Shown here piece after piece: positions 1 through 8,330 of a stretch of 64,000 nucleotides of DNA; positions within the stretch are counted from its first letter, which is position 1, and each line of letters begins with the position of its first letter. Source of the DNA: Olivibacter jilunii (GTDB lineage: Bacteria; Bacteroidota; Bacteroidia; Sphingobacteriales; Sphingobacteriaceae); the NCBI RefSeq assembly GCF_900607235.1, contig NZ_LR027848.1, forward strand, positions 547,241-611,240, given 5' to 3'. Under the pieces are notes generated by a model. The model was not told the DNA's origin. It searched no databases and saw nothing but the letters and a program-made list of their open reading frames with translations. The position numbers and the translations under genes are program-made.

Positions 1-700
1 GGGCACTGATTCCGTTAATGGTAAGTGATGCCCCGTCAGCCGAGAAAGTTTCGTCTTCAATTGAACCAGCGGTTTCTCCATCAACAGTATAACCAAAATC
101 AGCGCCAAGTTTCTCCATATCTACTTTATCTACACCTCTGCCAATTTCTTCGTCCGGTGTAAAAAGGATTCGTATTTTACCGTGTTTTATTTCCGGATGC
201 TTTAACAATAAGGCTACCGCATCCATAATAGCAGCAAGCCCCGCTTTATTGTCAGCTCCTAACAAAGTTGTTCCACTGGCGGTGATGATGTCATTGCCAA
301 TCTGCATTTGTAGATCCGGATGGTTTTCCTTCGTAAGCACCTGCGAAGGATCATCCGGTAACACAATGGGGTCGCCCTGATAATTTTTATGGATGATCGG
401 CTTTACATCCACGCCACTACAATCAGGAGAGGTATCCATATGCGAACACAAACAAATGACAGGTATAGCGGGATCATCAATATTGGCATCCACCGTAGCA
501 TATACATACCCAAATTCATCTAAATGCGCATCATGCACGCCTAACGCTTTCAGTTCCTCCACCAGCAACCGCCCTAAATTCTTCTGCTTTTCAGTAGATG
601 GTTGGCTTATGGAGTGTGGATCACTTTGCGTATCTATTTTCACGTAGCGCAAAAAACGTTCGGTAACGCTATACTCCTCGGGCTTTATCAAAATACTCAT
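1..700 (-). CDS. pepT: Peptidase T, N-terminal part (runs off the left edge)
   Basis: This is a zinc aminotripeptidase (M20 family) that removes the N-terminal residue from tripeptides in the cytoplasm. About 233 N-terminal residues of the usual roughly 410 are present and open to the window edge. The metal-binding stretches typical of PepT are visible: HMDTSPD near residue 80, GADNKAG near 142, and the TPDEEIGRG segment with the paired catalytic and ligand glutamates near 175. The start is the ATG at 698-700, giving MSILIKPEEYSV, only 9 bases after the TPR gene upstream, so the two are probably cotranscribed. The remaining C-terminal half, including the last metal histidine, lies outside the window. 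Confidence 0.93.
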   Translation of the reverse strand, partial: MSILIKPEEYSVTERFLRYVKIDTQSDPHSISQPSTEKQKNLGRLLVEELKALGVHDAHLDEFGYVYATVDANIDDPAIPVICLCSHMDTSPDCSGVDVKPIIHKNYQGDPIVLPDDPSQVLTKENHPDLQMQIGNDIITASGTTLLGADNKAGLAAIMDAVALLLKHPEIKHGKIRILFTPDEEIGRGVDKVDMEKLGADFGYTVDGETAGSIEDETFSADGASLTINGISA

Positions 701-709
701 TTGGTAAAA

Positions 710-2203
710 TTAATACTTTCCTGCTATTCTTTTTAAAGCCTCTTTAGCTTTATTCTCTATGCTACTTTCGTAATCGTGGTTTTTCATATTGATTGCTTTA
801 CTGTAGCAATCTGCCGCCATTTTATACCGCTTTTTTTCCACATAAATATCTCCGAGGAAGAGTGCTGCATTAGCCGCATAATAGTATTTGCTGTCTTTAC
901 CGAAGGCGATTGTGTATTGATAAAACTTGATCGCTCCATTAATCCCGCCGGTTTCATGAAATACGCGAGCAAAACGATAACAATATTCAATTTTATCTCG
1001 TTTTTGCTTATAATTATTGGCATTTTCTTTTTCTAAAACGTCCTTTGCTCTTTCATAATAGCCCCCGTCAAATAGAAATCTAGCCTTTAATAAACTTTCA
1101 TTGGGTACTCCCTCATTTGCTTCATTGAGGGCTTGCTTATCTTTTTCGTCATAAGTGGTCCCGTTAAGCTGTATCTTTGAGAGATAAGCCTTATAATTCA
1201 AACTATCGCCCTTCAGCAGAGAAATGTATGCCAAATGAAGATAAGTGTCTTTTATATAGCTTCCTCCTGCACTTTCCTCTAGGAAGCGTTGAAAATCTAC
1301 CTTTGCTGAAAAATCCAGTTTATGAAGCTTGGCCATTCCCTGTAAATAGTCGAGATAGGGATAATTAACGTAATCGGCACTTTTTGGCTTTGCGATTAAA
1401 TACGCTATTGCTTCATCGTTATGACCGGTTTTAAAAGCCGTAAATGCGCGGATGTAAAGTTTCAGTAAACTATCATCTTGCATTTTGCCGGTCAAAAAAT
1501 AAATTTTTTCAAACGCTTGCTTCTTCTTGGTGATGTTAACCCAAACCTGCATCAGATAAAAAACAGATTCGTCATAAAAAATTTCATAAGCTGACCCTGG
1601 CAAACTATTCACAAGCTCTTCCAGCATCTTCTCGCCTCTTTGGGTGCTACCGTGTACGCCCAACGTACCCAGCGCCTTCTGCGCGCCCGTGGGTAAGGAG
1701 CCGATTACGGCATTTACCATGCCTAAACCTTTTTTGTTAGGAAGAAATTCCGGAAATTTCTCCATGTTTTCATGGAGCATATTATAGGCTTTTTTAATCT
1801 CTAGCGCACTGGCCACATACTCTTGGTACTTACCTCGAAGAAGGGCCCATTGCAGGTTTATTTCGGCTTGTGCAAAAAGATAGTAAGGAGAGTTCTTATC
1901 GCCTCCACCGAGTTGAGACAAACGGCTTGATTTGTTCTTTTTTAACTTATCGAATGCCGACTTGTCATCGCATGAAAGTATGTAGAAATAGTCAACATAA
2001 TTCTCCAATAAGGGAATGAAGTTGTTCTCCGGGTTCACCAGTCTCTCTTTTTCGAGATATTGCTTCGCCAAATCCAACCTTAAATTTAAAATTTCTACAT
2101 AGGCTTGTTTACAATTAGCCGAGAAGTCAAAAGCAGCATAGGTTCTAGGAAATAAACTAAAGGAAAGGGTGAGGAGTAATACTAATTTGCGCGCCATGTG
2201 CAT
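710..2203 (-). CDS. Secreted TPR-repeat protein, function unknown
   Basis: The 497-residue product begins with a hydrophobic signal-like segment ending near TYA-AF at about residue 24, so it is probably exported to the periplasm. The rest is helical. The C-terminal part, roughly residues 370-495, has tetratricopeptide-like helices such as the ALFLGDIYVEKKRYKMAADCY segment, which suggests a protein-protein scaffold. A second in-frame ATG at 2197 is an equally good start. The gene lies just upstream of pepT with a 9-base gap, and a terminator hairpin (2264-2293) separates it from the zinc-ribbon gene before it. I cannot assign a specific function. Confidence 0.75.
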   Translation of the reverse strand: MHMARKLVLLLTLSFSLFPRTYAAFDFSANCKQAYVEILNLRLDLAKQYLEKERLVNPENNFIPLLENYVDYFYILSCDDKSAFDKLKKNKSSRLSQLGGGDKNSPYYLFAQAEINLQWALLRGKYQEYVASALEIKKAYNMLHENMEKFPEFLPNKKGLGMVNAVIGSLPTGAQKALGTLGVHGSTQRGEKMLEELVNSLPGSAYEIFYDESVFYLMQVWVNITKKKQAFEKIYFLTGKMQDDSLLKLYIRAFTAFKTGHNDEAIAYLIAKPKSADYVNYPYLDYLQGMAKLHKLDFSAKVDFQRFLEESAGGSYIKDTYLHLAYISLLKGDSLNYKAYLSKIQLNGTTYDEKDKQALNEANEGVPNESLLKARFLFDGGYYERAKDVLEKENANNYKQKRDKIEYCYRFARVFHETGGINGAIKFYQYTIAFGKDSKYYYAANAALFLGDIYVEKKRYKMAADCYSKAINMKNHDYESSIENKAKEALKRIAGKY

Positions 2204-2263
2204 TTGATTAACGAATATGATTCCTCTTTATTAGCAGTAACAATGCCAAAATACACCGCCAAT

Positions 2264-2293
2264 AAAAAAGCCCAGGACATATGACCTGAGCTT
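2264..2293 (-). terminator. Rho-independent terminator after the zinc-ribbon gene
   Basis: Read on the minus strand, AGCTCAGG and CCTGGGCT form an 8-bp stem with one U-G pair around a short loop. A run of T follows immediately. The hairpin lies 22 bases past the stop of the gene ending at 2315. Confidence 0.75.
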
Positions 2294-2314
2294 AACAATA
2301 TGTTATAATAAATT

Positions 2315-3058
2315 TTAGGCTTCCAATGTGTTCTCTACAAAAGCCTCATCCACCAAAATACGGCCACAGTGTTCACACACAATGATTTTTTTACGTTGAC
2401 GGATATCTAACTGTCTCTGCGGTGGGATTTGGTTATGACATCCTGAACACGAATCTCTGTCGATTGTTACGACAGCCAAACCGTTCTTTGCATTATTACG
2501 CAATCTGGTGTAGGCAATGAGTAAACGTTCTTCGATGTTTGATTCCGCTTCTTCTGCTTTTCGTAATAACTCGTCTTCGTCTTTTTGCGTTTCAGAAGTT
2601 ATTGTATCCAATTCCTCTTGTTTAACGGCTAAATCTTTCTTACGTTCTTCTAAATCGCCTTGCGTTTTTTCGTAGATCTCCGTTTTGTTACGAATCTCAA
2701 ATTCATGCTCACGGATTTTCTTCTCGCAAACCTGAATTTCTAATCCTTGAATCTCAATTTCTTTGGTAATCGCGTCGTACTCCCTATTATTCTTTACCTC
2801 ATTTAATTGGGATTCATATTTCTTAATAGCAGCCTGCGCTTCCTTAATCATGTTTTTACGATTAACGATAGCGTCTTCTAAGTCATCAAGCTCTGAACGG
2901 ATCTTTTCCATACGAGTTTCTAGACCAGCTACTTCGTCTTCAAGATCAGCCACCTCGATAGGCAATTCTCCTCGAACCTGACGGATCTTATCAATTTTGG
3001 TATGAATTGTCTGCAAATCCCAAAGGGCCTGCAACTTTTGCTCTACGGTTTGTTCCAT
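2315..3058 (-). CDS. Coiled-coil C4 zinc-ribbon protein (CT398/DUF164-like)
   Basis: Residues about 1-185 are almost all charged heptad-like helix, consistent with a long antiparallel coiled coil. The C-terminus carries two paired cysteine motifs, CSGC near residue 204 and CEHC near 228, forming a C4 zinc ribbon. This layout matches the DUF164/zf-RING_7 family (CT398, HP0958), which includes proteins tied to flagellar, secretion or nucleic-acid partners. No precise function is established for Bacteroidota members. The start ATG overlaps the stop of the Nif3-like gene by one base (TAATG), so the two are translationally coupled. A good terminator follows. Confidence 0.85.
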   Translation of the reverse strand: MEQTVEQKLQALWDLQTIHTKIDKIRQVRGELPIEVADLEDEVAGLETRMEKIRSELDDLEDAIVNRKNMIKEAQAAIKKYESQLNEVKNNREYDAITKEIEIQGLEIQVCEKKIREHEFEIRNKTEIYEKTQGDLEERKKDLAVKQEELDTITSETQKDEDELLRKAEEAESNIEERLLIAYTRLRNNAKNGLAVVTIDRDSCSGCHNQIPPQRQLDIRQRKKIIVCEHCGRILVDEAFVENTLEA

Positions 3059-4155
3059 TAAATATAATAATTTATGGGGTTTGTATTTACTCCGGTTAAA
3101 CGGACTGCAAAGTTAGGAAATTTTTTTTGAATTATTTCCAACAATAATTCCTGTGTAAACTGCTCACTTTCAAAATGTCCGACATCGGCAATAACAATTT
3201 TTTTCTCCGCATCAAAAAACTCATGATACTTATAGTCAGCCGTCACAAACACATCAGCCCCTTGCCGAATAGCTTGAGATAGTAAAAAGCCGCCCGAACC
3301 TCCGCAAACAGCAACGCGTTGCACACGCTTACCCCTTAAACGGGTATGCCTTATTACACTCGCCCCCAAACATTGCTTAAGAAGTTCAAGAAACTGGCGC
3401 TCTTCTAAAGGCTCCGGTAGGCTCCCTATCATGCCGCTACCTACTTGGTGATGTTTATTTTGAAGTTTATAAATATCGTAGGCAACCTCCTCGTAGGGAT
3501 GCGTTTCATACATAGCGATCAAAATTTGCCTTTCCCGATGTTGCGGATAGATAACTTCTATTCGTTCTTCGACTTCGTAATGTCGTTCTCCGATCGAACC
3601 AACATAGGGATTTGTCTCCGCCCCCGCTTTAAAGGTTCCGGTTCCTGATGCATTAAAGCTACATTCACTGTAATTTCCGATATGACCCGCACCCGCTTTA
3701 AACAATGCTGACCGGAGCTGCTCTGCTTGCGTCTTCGGAACAAAGACAACCAGTTTATTCAATAGTTCCTCTTTAGGCGAAAGGATGGATAGCTGTTGAA
3801 GACTTAGCTTTTCCGCGATCTTCTTATTGACTCCTCCATAAATATTATCCAAATTGGTATGAATGGCATAAAGAGCAATATCATGCTTAATAGCCTTCAT
3901 TACAACACGTTCAACGTAGCTACGTCCATTAAAGCGCTTTAAACCTTTGAATACAATGGGATGATGAGCGATAATTAACTGACATCCCAAGTCAATCGCT
4001 TCGTCTACGACCTCTTCTGTACAATCGAGTGATATAATAGCCCGATCAATATTCTGATCAGGGTTTCCCACGATCAATCCTGAATTATCGTAAGACTCTT
4101 GATAAGAAAGAGGGGCAATCTGTTCTAAATAATCTATTAATGCAGCTAAAATCAT
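3058..4155 (-). CDS. Nif3-like dinuclear metal-centre protein (DUF34, YqfO type)
   Basis: A 365-residue member of the NIF3/DUF34 family, which forms toroidal hexamers with two bound metal ions; the cellular role is uncertain, with GTP cyclohydrolase I type 2 and metal insertion both proposed. The ligand motifs are present: the AHHPIVFKGL block near residue 65 with paired histidines, and DVGHFESE near residue 325. The length is that of the YqfO class, which has an extra PII/CutA-like domain inserted at roughly residues 130-230; the shorter E. coli YbgI lacks it. It sits between a small membrane protein (3-base gap) and the zinc-ribbon gene (1-base overlap), an apparent three-gene operon. Confidence 0.92.
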   Translation of the reverse strand: MILAALIDYLEQIAPLSYQESYDNSGLIVGNPDQNIDRAIISLDCTEEVVDEAIDLGCQLIIAHHPIVFKGLKRFNGRSYVERVVMKAIKHDIALYAIHTNLDNIYGGVNKKIAEKLSLQQLSILSPKEELLNKLVVFVPKTQAEQLRSALFKAGAGHIGNYSECSFNASGTGTFKAGAETNPYVGSIGERHYEVEERIEVIYPQHRERQILIAMYETHPYEEVAYDIYKLQNKHHQVGSGMIGSLPEPLEERQFLELLKQCLGASVIRHTRLRGKRVQRVAVCGGSGGFLLSQAIRQGADVFVTADYKYHEFFDAEKKIVIADVGHFESEQFTQELLLEIIQKKFPNFAVRLTGVNTNPINYYI

Positions 4156-4158
4156 GAT

Positions 4159-4638
4159 TTAGTTTTCTTCCTCCTGATGCTCTTGTTGTTCGCTAAGGAA
4201 TATATTATGGTCTTTTAACAATTCCCTAAACTTGTTCATTTTAACCCAATAGGCAAAGAAATAGAAAAAATAGACCAAATTCACTCCCATTAGGATATTC
4301 ACGGGGAGTGGAAGCATGGTAATGATATACAAAATAGCAACGGTAATACCGGTTGATCGTCCGGGAAATTCCTCCTCAGCAATCTTACGATCATAAAATT
4401 CATTCGTTAAAGAATCCGACATACGTCTTGCCAATTCAAAGTTCCAATAAATGTTAAAAATCGGAATTAACACTAAAAACGCTTCGCCCGGTTTCATGAA
4501 TCTATTTTCCGGTGCGATCAATTTCAACGTAGCCCTAAACGTATTTGCATACAAAACTTTGATAAATAAAAAGAGAGCAGCCAAAGCTCCTGCGGCAATT
4601 AACGTTTCCCGGTCAATATTATTTATATCCAATTCCAT
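4159..4638 (-). CDS. Small polytopic membrane protein (DUF4328-like?)
   Basis: A 159-residue protein with a first hydrophobic helix at about residues 12-30, a proline-rich membrane segment around LIPIFNIYW (52-66) and two further helices at about 93-132. It ends in a charged tail rich in Glu and Gln. The P-x-FNIYW segment followed by a polar loop recalls the DUF4328 family, but this is a weak match by eye. It is the first gene of a tight cluster with the Nif3-like gene, 3 bases apart. No function can be assigned. Confidence 0.7.
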   Translation of the reverse strand: MELDINNIDRETLIAAGALAALFLFIKVLYANTFRATLKLIAPENRFMKPGEAFLVLIPIFNIYWNFELARRMSDSLTNEFYDRKIAEEEFPGRSTGITVAILYIITMLPLPVNILMGVNLVYFFYFFAYWVKMNKFRELLKDHNIFLSEQQEHQEEEN

Positions 4639-4760
4639 TGGTACGAAAGTACATCAAAAACTTAGATAACTGAATTTTATGTGCAATTTACAAAACCCAT
4701 ACGTTACCTAAGCAGCCAACTTCCGATCCATCTTGCGCAAAACATAAAGAATATTGGTAA

Positions 4761-5168
4761 TTAAAGGTTCTTAGGCTTATTCATGAACCAAAGGCTCACT
4801 GCCAAATTCAGCAAAATCCCGACCAATAAAGCCCCCCCAAATCGCCCCATGTATTCTTCCATATAAGGCTGCCTTTCATACTGTAATAATATCGCCGTAG
4901 CCAAGCCTGCAAGTACTCCGCCTACCAGTAAAATCATAAAACCTTGAACAAATGCCCGAAAAAACGAAATCTGATGATTAGGCAGCGTATTTTTATAATG
5001 AGCGATTCCAAAATAGAGCCCTAAAAATGGGATAAAAACAGAAAGATATTCCATCCATGAAATTCCTAAGAATCCTGCTGAAGACCCTCCGCCGGTTTTC
5101 TGAATAACGAAAATCCATATTCCGCTTAGAATGCCGATGAGAACACCGTATGGCCATGCTTGTTTCAT
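4761..5168 (-). CDS. DUF4199 family membrane protein
   Basis: The product, starting MKQAWPYGVLIGIL, has four predicted membrane helices: about residues 7-24, 32-52, 68-92 and 110-130. The length and the topology, with a central FFRAFVQGFMILLVGG segment, match the DUF4199 family, which is common in Bacteroidota and of unknown function. A longer reading frame starts at 5201, but a -7-like element (TAATCTTG on the minus strand, 5199-5206) would overlap that start, so I chose the ATG at 5168. It is divergent from the ECF sigma gene, with a 150-base shared upstream region. Confidence 0.8.
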   Translation of the reverse strand: MKQAWPYGVLIGILSGIWIFVIQKTGGGSSAGFLGISWMEYLSVFIPFLGLYFGIAHYKNTLPNHQISFFRAFVQGFMILLVGGVLAGLATAILLQYERQPYMEEYMGRFGGALLVGILLNLAVSLWFMNKPKNL

Positions 5169-5318
5169 AATCAGTGCTTTTAAATTGTTTCTGTATAACA
5201 AGATTAATATATTATTGTTTAGTTACTCCCAGTCGCGGCTCGGGTTCCCGATATCGAACGACCGTTGCGAATGTTGTTTTATATAGTTATTTTAGTTTAC
5301 CGGTAAAAACGCATTACA

Positions 5319-5891
5319 TTGGCATTTCAAAAAAGAGTAGAAAAACATAATGAAGCTGATTTATTGAGTCGATATAAATCTACGGGAGAATTACACATAT
5401 TGGGCGTGTTATACGAACCATATATGCCGCTCGTTTATGGTGTATGTTTAAAATACTTAAAGGATGAGGGTCGCAGCGAGGATGCTGTTATGCAGATATT
5501 TGAACAGCTTATACAGAAGCTACGCATTCATACTGTTAATAATTTTAAAAGCTGGCTATATTCATTTGCTAGAAATTACTGCCTAATGGAATTGCGTGCA
5601 GCCAATAAAGAGACTACCATCTCCATAGAAGAAAATTCTTTTATGGAAAATGAGCTCGTTGAGCATCAATTCTTAGGAGAAGATATGCTTGAAAGCAAAC
5701 TCACGCAGATGGAGAAATGCTTAGAGCAATTAAATATGGAACAGCGAGAATGTGTTCGGTTATTTTACTTGGATCAGAAATGCTACAAAGAGATATCAGA
5801 CCTCACCGGCTACGATTTGAGTAAGGTTAAAAGCTATATACAAAATGGCAAACGGAACTTAAAAATATGTATGGAAAAAAATGACAAGTAA
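5319..5891 (+). CDS. ECF-type RNA polymerase sigma factor
   Basis: A 190-residue sigma-70 family factor of the extracytoplasmic type. Region 2 is recognisable at about residues 35-95 (EDAVMQIFEQL, then FKSWLYSFARNYC), and region 4 at about 125-185 (LNMEQRECVRLFYLDQKCYKEISDLTG, a helix-turn-helix). The frame opens at a TTG (5319); the next in-frame ATG lies inside region 2, so TTG is the likely start. It overlaps the downstream membrane protein gene by 11 bases, the usual arrangement for an ECF factor and its anti-sigma factor. Its targets cannot be read from the window. Confidence 0.9.
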   Translation: MAFQKRVEKHNEADLLSRYKSTGELHILGVLYEPYMPLVYGVCLKYLKDEGRSEDAVMQIFEQLIQKLRIHTVNNFKSWLYSFARNYCLMELRAANKETTISIEENSFMENELVEHQFLGEDMLESKLTQMEKCLEQLNMEQRECVRLFYLDQKCYKEISDLTGYDLSKVKSYIQNGKRNLKICMEKNDK

Positions 5892-6543
5892 CATAACGAA
5901 TATTATACGAATTCAGCAATACCTTAAAGGAGAACTATCTCCTGAGGAAATGAACAAATTGGAACGGGAAGCATTGGATGATCCTTTTCTGAATGATGCA
6001 TTGGAAGGTTATCTACAAAAGGGTGTAAACACACAACACTTAACTTTACTTCAACAACGCTTACAGAATAGAATAACGGAGCAGCCACAAGAAAGAAACC
6101 GCATGCTTTTTACTTCGCAAAGGCTCGGCATAGCAGCTGTTGCTTGTTTGTTGTTTGTTTTGGCTTGTGTCTTGCTTTGGATGGTTAACACCCGAAATAC
6201 AGCAAATAAGACGAACCGAGAGGTAACGGTAGAACTGAACACAGGTGACCCTATTCCTTCCGGCAACGGATTATCAATTGCAAGAAAGTTAACAGCATCC
6301 TCGGCATCGCCGGCAGCCGGATGGGATCACTTTAATGATTACATCGCGAAAAAAGCGAAGTCCAATATGGCTAAAGGAGTCATTGTTCTTCGGTTTCAAG
6401 TAAACCAACAGGGACGGCCATTCAACATACAGGTAATAAAAGGCACCGAATATAGTCAGCTAAACGAAATCAAACAGCTATTGAAAGGTGGACCGGCTTG
6501 GGAAGCGAATAAATCGGGGGAAGTTGAGTTTGTTTTTGAATAG
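5881..6543 (+). CDS. Putative anti-sigma factor with TonB-like C-terminal domain
   Basis: The 220-residue product has three parts. Residues 1-75 are cytoplasmic, with a short helical segment (QQYLKGELSPEEMNKLEREAL) like that of Bacteroidota anti-sigma proteins. A single membrane helix spans about 83-104. The periplasmic part ends, at about 155-220, in a stretch that reads like a TonB C-terminal domain (VIVLRFQVNQQGRPFNIQVIKG, then GGPAWE and a final beta strand). Overlap with the sigma gene by 11 bases supports an anti-sigma role. TonB-type sensing of an outer-membrane partner is inference. The 3' end forms half of a 16-bp inverted repeat. Confidence 0.7.
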   Translation: MTSNITNIIRIQQYLKGELSPEEMNKLEREALDDPFLNDALEGYLQKGVNTQHLTLLQQRLQNRITEQPQERNRMLFTSQRLGIAAVACLLFVLACVLLWMVNTRNTANKTNREVTVELNTGDPIPSGNGLSIARKLTASSASPAAGWDHFNDYIAKKAKSNMAKGVIVLRFQVNQQGRPFNIQVIKGTEYSQLNEIKQLLKGGPAWEANKSGEVEFVFE

Positions 6544-6567
6544 ATGTAATTCTATTCAAAAACAAAC
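6528..6567. terminator. Bidirectional hairpin at the end of the anti-sigma gene
   Basis: A perfect 16-bp inverted repeat (6528-6543 and 6552-6567) with an 8-base loop lies between convergent genes. The left arm contains the last codons and the stop codon of the anti-sigma gene. Both arms contain an A/T run, so it can serve either strand. Confidence 0.7.
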
Positions 6568-6577
6568 CTGAAGCTCT

Positions 6578-7585
6578 TTATAAAATATAATGCATAATGC
6601 CATAAGTGATGCCCGCCAAGATTGCGGATACAGGAATGGTTAGTACCCATGCCCATAGCAAACTGATTGTTACGCCCCAACGGACAGCCGACACACGCTT
6701 AACCAAACCAACACCTATAATGGAACCTGTAATCGTGTGGGTTGTAGAAACCGGGATTCCGAAGTGCTCGGTAATTCCTAGGGTTAAGGCTCCCGCTGTT
6801 TCGGCACCAACTCCCTCTAAAGCTGTCACTTTCGTGATTTTTGTTCCCATTGTTTTTACAATTTTCCATCCACCGCTCATGGTTCCTAATGCGATCGCAC
6901 TATAACAGGTTAAAGGGATCCATTCCGGCATATGATCGGCATTTGGTAAATACCCGCCTGCTACCATGGCAACTACAATAATTCCCATAACCTTTTGCGC
7001 ATCGTTTCCTCCGTGAGCAAAGCTCAAAGCGGCCGACGAAACTAACTGCAATCGCTTAAACCATTTTTCTGCAACCGCCGGGCGAGACCGTTTTGCCAAG
7101 TGCAAAATTATCAGCGTTATAACAATTGATATCAGCATACCAATTACAGGGGCCAACACAATGAAAGAAATTATCTTTAGGGTAGGTCCTAAGTTGATGG
7201 CACCCATAATGGAATCACCCAGAAATAGCGCATGGGCCATGCCCGCACCTGCAAACCCACCGATCAGCGTATGTGAGGAGCTGGAAGGAATTCCGTAATA
7301 CCAGGTAAATAAGTTCCAGCTGATGGCAGCAATCAATCCGGCTAGGATAACTTCTAACGTAATATAATTTTCAACTACTGTCTTCGCTATCGTATTGGCA
7401 ACTTTGTGATCTGTAAAATAGAAATAAGCCGCAAAATTAAATGCTGCTGCCCAAAGCACAGCCTGAAAAGGTGTCAGCACTTTAGTTGATACAATGGTGG
7501 CAATGGAATTAGCTGCATCATGGAAACCGTTTATATAATCAAAAGCAACGGCTAGCACAATAACAACGACCAGTATGGTTAACAT
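6578..7585 (-). CDS. pit: Low-affinity inorganic phosphate transporter, PiT family
   Basis: A 335-residue, ten-helix inner-membrane phosphate permease. The two PiT signature repeats are clear: FHDAANSIATIVSTKVLTP near residue 22 and FAHGGNDAQKVMGIIVVAM near residue 192. GIPSSSSHTLIGG and GIPVSTTHTITGS form the internal duplicated motif. It follows the DUF47 gene by 57 bases, the standard partner arrangement for PiT transporters. A Pho-box-like promoter lies upstream of the pair, so expression probably rises when phosphate is scarce. Confidence 0.96.
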   Translation of the reverse strand: MLTILVVVIVLAVAFDYINGFHDAANSIATIVSTKVLTPFQAVLWAAAFNFAAYFYFTDHKVANTIAKTVVENYITLEVILAGLIAAISWNLFTWYYGIPSSSSHTLIGGFAGAGMAHALFLGDSIMGAINLGPTLKIISFIVLAPVIGMLISIVITLIILHLAKRSRPAVAEKWFKRLQLVSSAALSFAHGGNDAQKVMGIIVVAMVAGGYLPNADHMPEWIPLTCYSAIALGTMSGGWKIVKTMGTKITKVTALEGVGAETAGALTLGITEHFGIPVSTTHTITGSIIGVGLVKRVSAVRWGVTISLLWAWVLTIPVSAILAGITYGIMHYIL

Positions 7586-7642
7586 AGATTTTAAATTTTA
7601 ATTAGTGAAGGGCTTAAATGTAAAAATAGCACGCGCAAGATG

Positions 7643-8290
7643 CTACGCATTTTTCACTAAAATACTTTCTAACACATTCGCCACATCTTCACACATATCG
7701 GTTGCGGTTTCCAATGTAGCAAGCACCTCTTTATACTTTATAAGAGATATCGCATCTTTTTCGTATAAGAACAGGTCGCCTATCGCTTTATTATAAACGT
7801 AGTCGGCTTTGTTTTCCACACTATTTACACGAACGCAAGCATCTGCGATACTTCGCACATTTTTCAAATTTCTTAACTCATGCATACCCTTGGAAAGCGC
7901 AGTAACCGCTTCCACAATCAGCCCCGCTAATTCGCGGATTGGATCTGTAATGGTATCGACATGATACAGCTCCATCCGATTTGCAGAATCAAAAATATAG
8001 TCAGCGATATCATCCAAAGCACTTGCAAGTGTATGAATATCCTCACGATCAAAGGGAGTAATAAAGTTCTTTCCTAACTCCAGATGTATTTGATGGGTGA
8101 TTTCATCCCCCTTGTGCTCCAAATCTTTAACCTTTTTATAAAGCGTTTTTCTTTGTTCTAGATCATCTGTATTAACTGCCTCGTGAAGTGCTTGGGCGAT
8201 GTCTATCAGGTTAGTACTTGCCTGTTCAAAAAGAGGGAAAAACTTTTTGTCTTTTGGAACGAAGTATTGGAATATACTGTTTAGCGACAT
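7643..8290 (-). CDS. DUF47 family PhoU-like Pit accessory protein
   Basis: A 215-residue all-helical cytoplasmic protein of the DUF47/TIGR00153 family, related to PhoU. Typical features are the start MSLNSIFQYFVPKDKKFFPLF, the DLEHKGDEITHQI motif near residue 52 and FDREDIHTLASALDDIADYI near residues 77-97, which carry acidic clusters of the kind that bind metal in PhoU. Family members are usually found next to PiT transporters and are thought to regulate them. Here it is the first gene of a two-gene unit with pit and sits 24 bases downstream of a -7 element. Confidence 0.94.
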   Translation of the reverse strand: MSLNSIFQYFVPKDKKFFPLFEQASTNLIDIAQALHEAVNTDDLEQRKTLYKKVKDLEHKGDEITHQIHLELGKNFITPFDREDIHTLASALDDIADYIFDSANRMELYHVDTITDPIRELAGLIVEAVTALSKGMHELRNLKNVRSIADACVRVNSVENKADYVYNKAIGDLFLYEKDAISLIKYKEVLATLETATDMCEDVANVLESILVKNA

Positions 8291-8313
8291 TTTGTTTTTT
8301 ATATATTATGTTG

Positions 8314-8321
8314 CAAAGGTA
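8314..8321 (-). promoter_or_regulatory. -7 promoter element for DUF47-pit
   Basis: The minus strand reads TACCTTTG, an exact match to the Bacteroidota -7 consensus TAnnTTTG. It lies 24 bases before the DUF47 ATG. There is no TTG about 20 bases upstream; instead the -33 region is occupied by the TTAACA-type repeats, as expected for an activator-dependent promoter. Confidence 0.65.
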
Positions 8322-8330
8322 TATCCTTTA

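Noticed and set aside
776-1036. Open frames of 80-140 residues on the strand opposite clear genes across the window, such as this one
   Set aside because: They lie inside well-supported genes on the other strand, have no family features and arise from codon bias.
5220-5275. A GC-richer stretch with GGGTTCCCGAT that at first recalls a tRNA T-arm
   Set aside because: No cloverleaf can be drawn, there is no acceptor stem, and it sits in a divergent promoter region.
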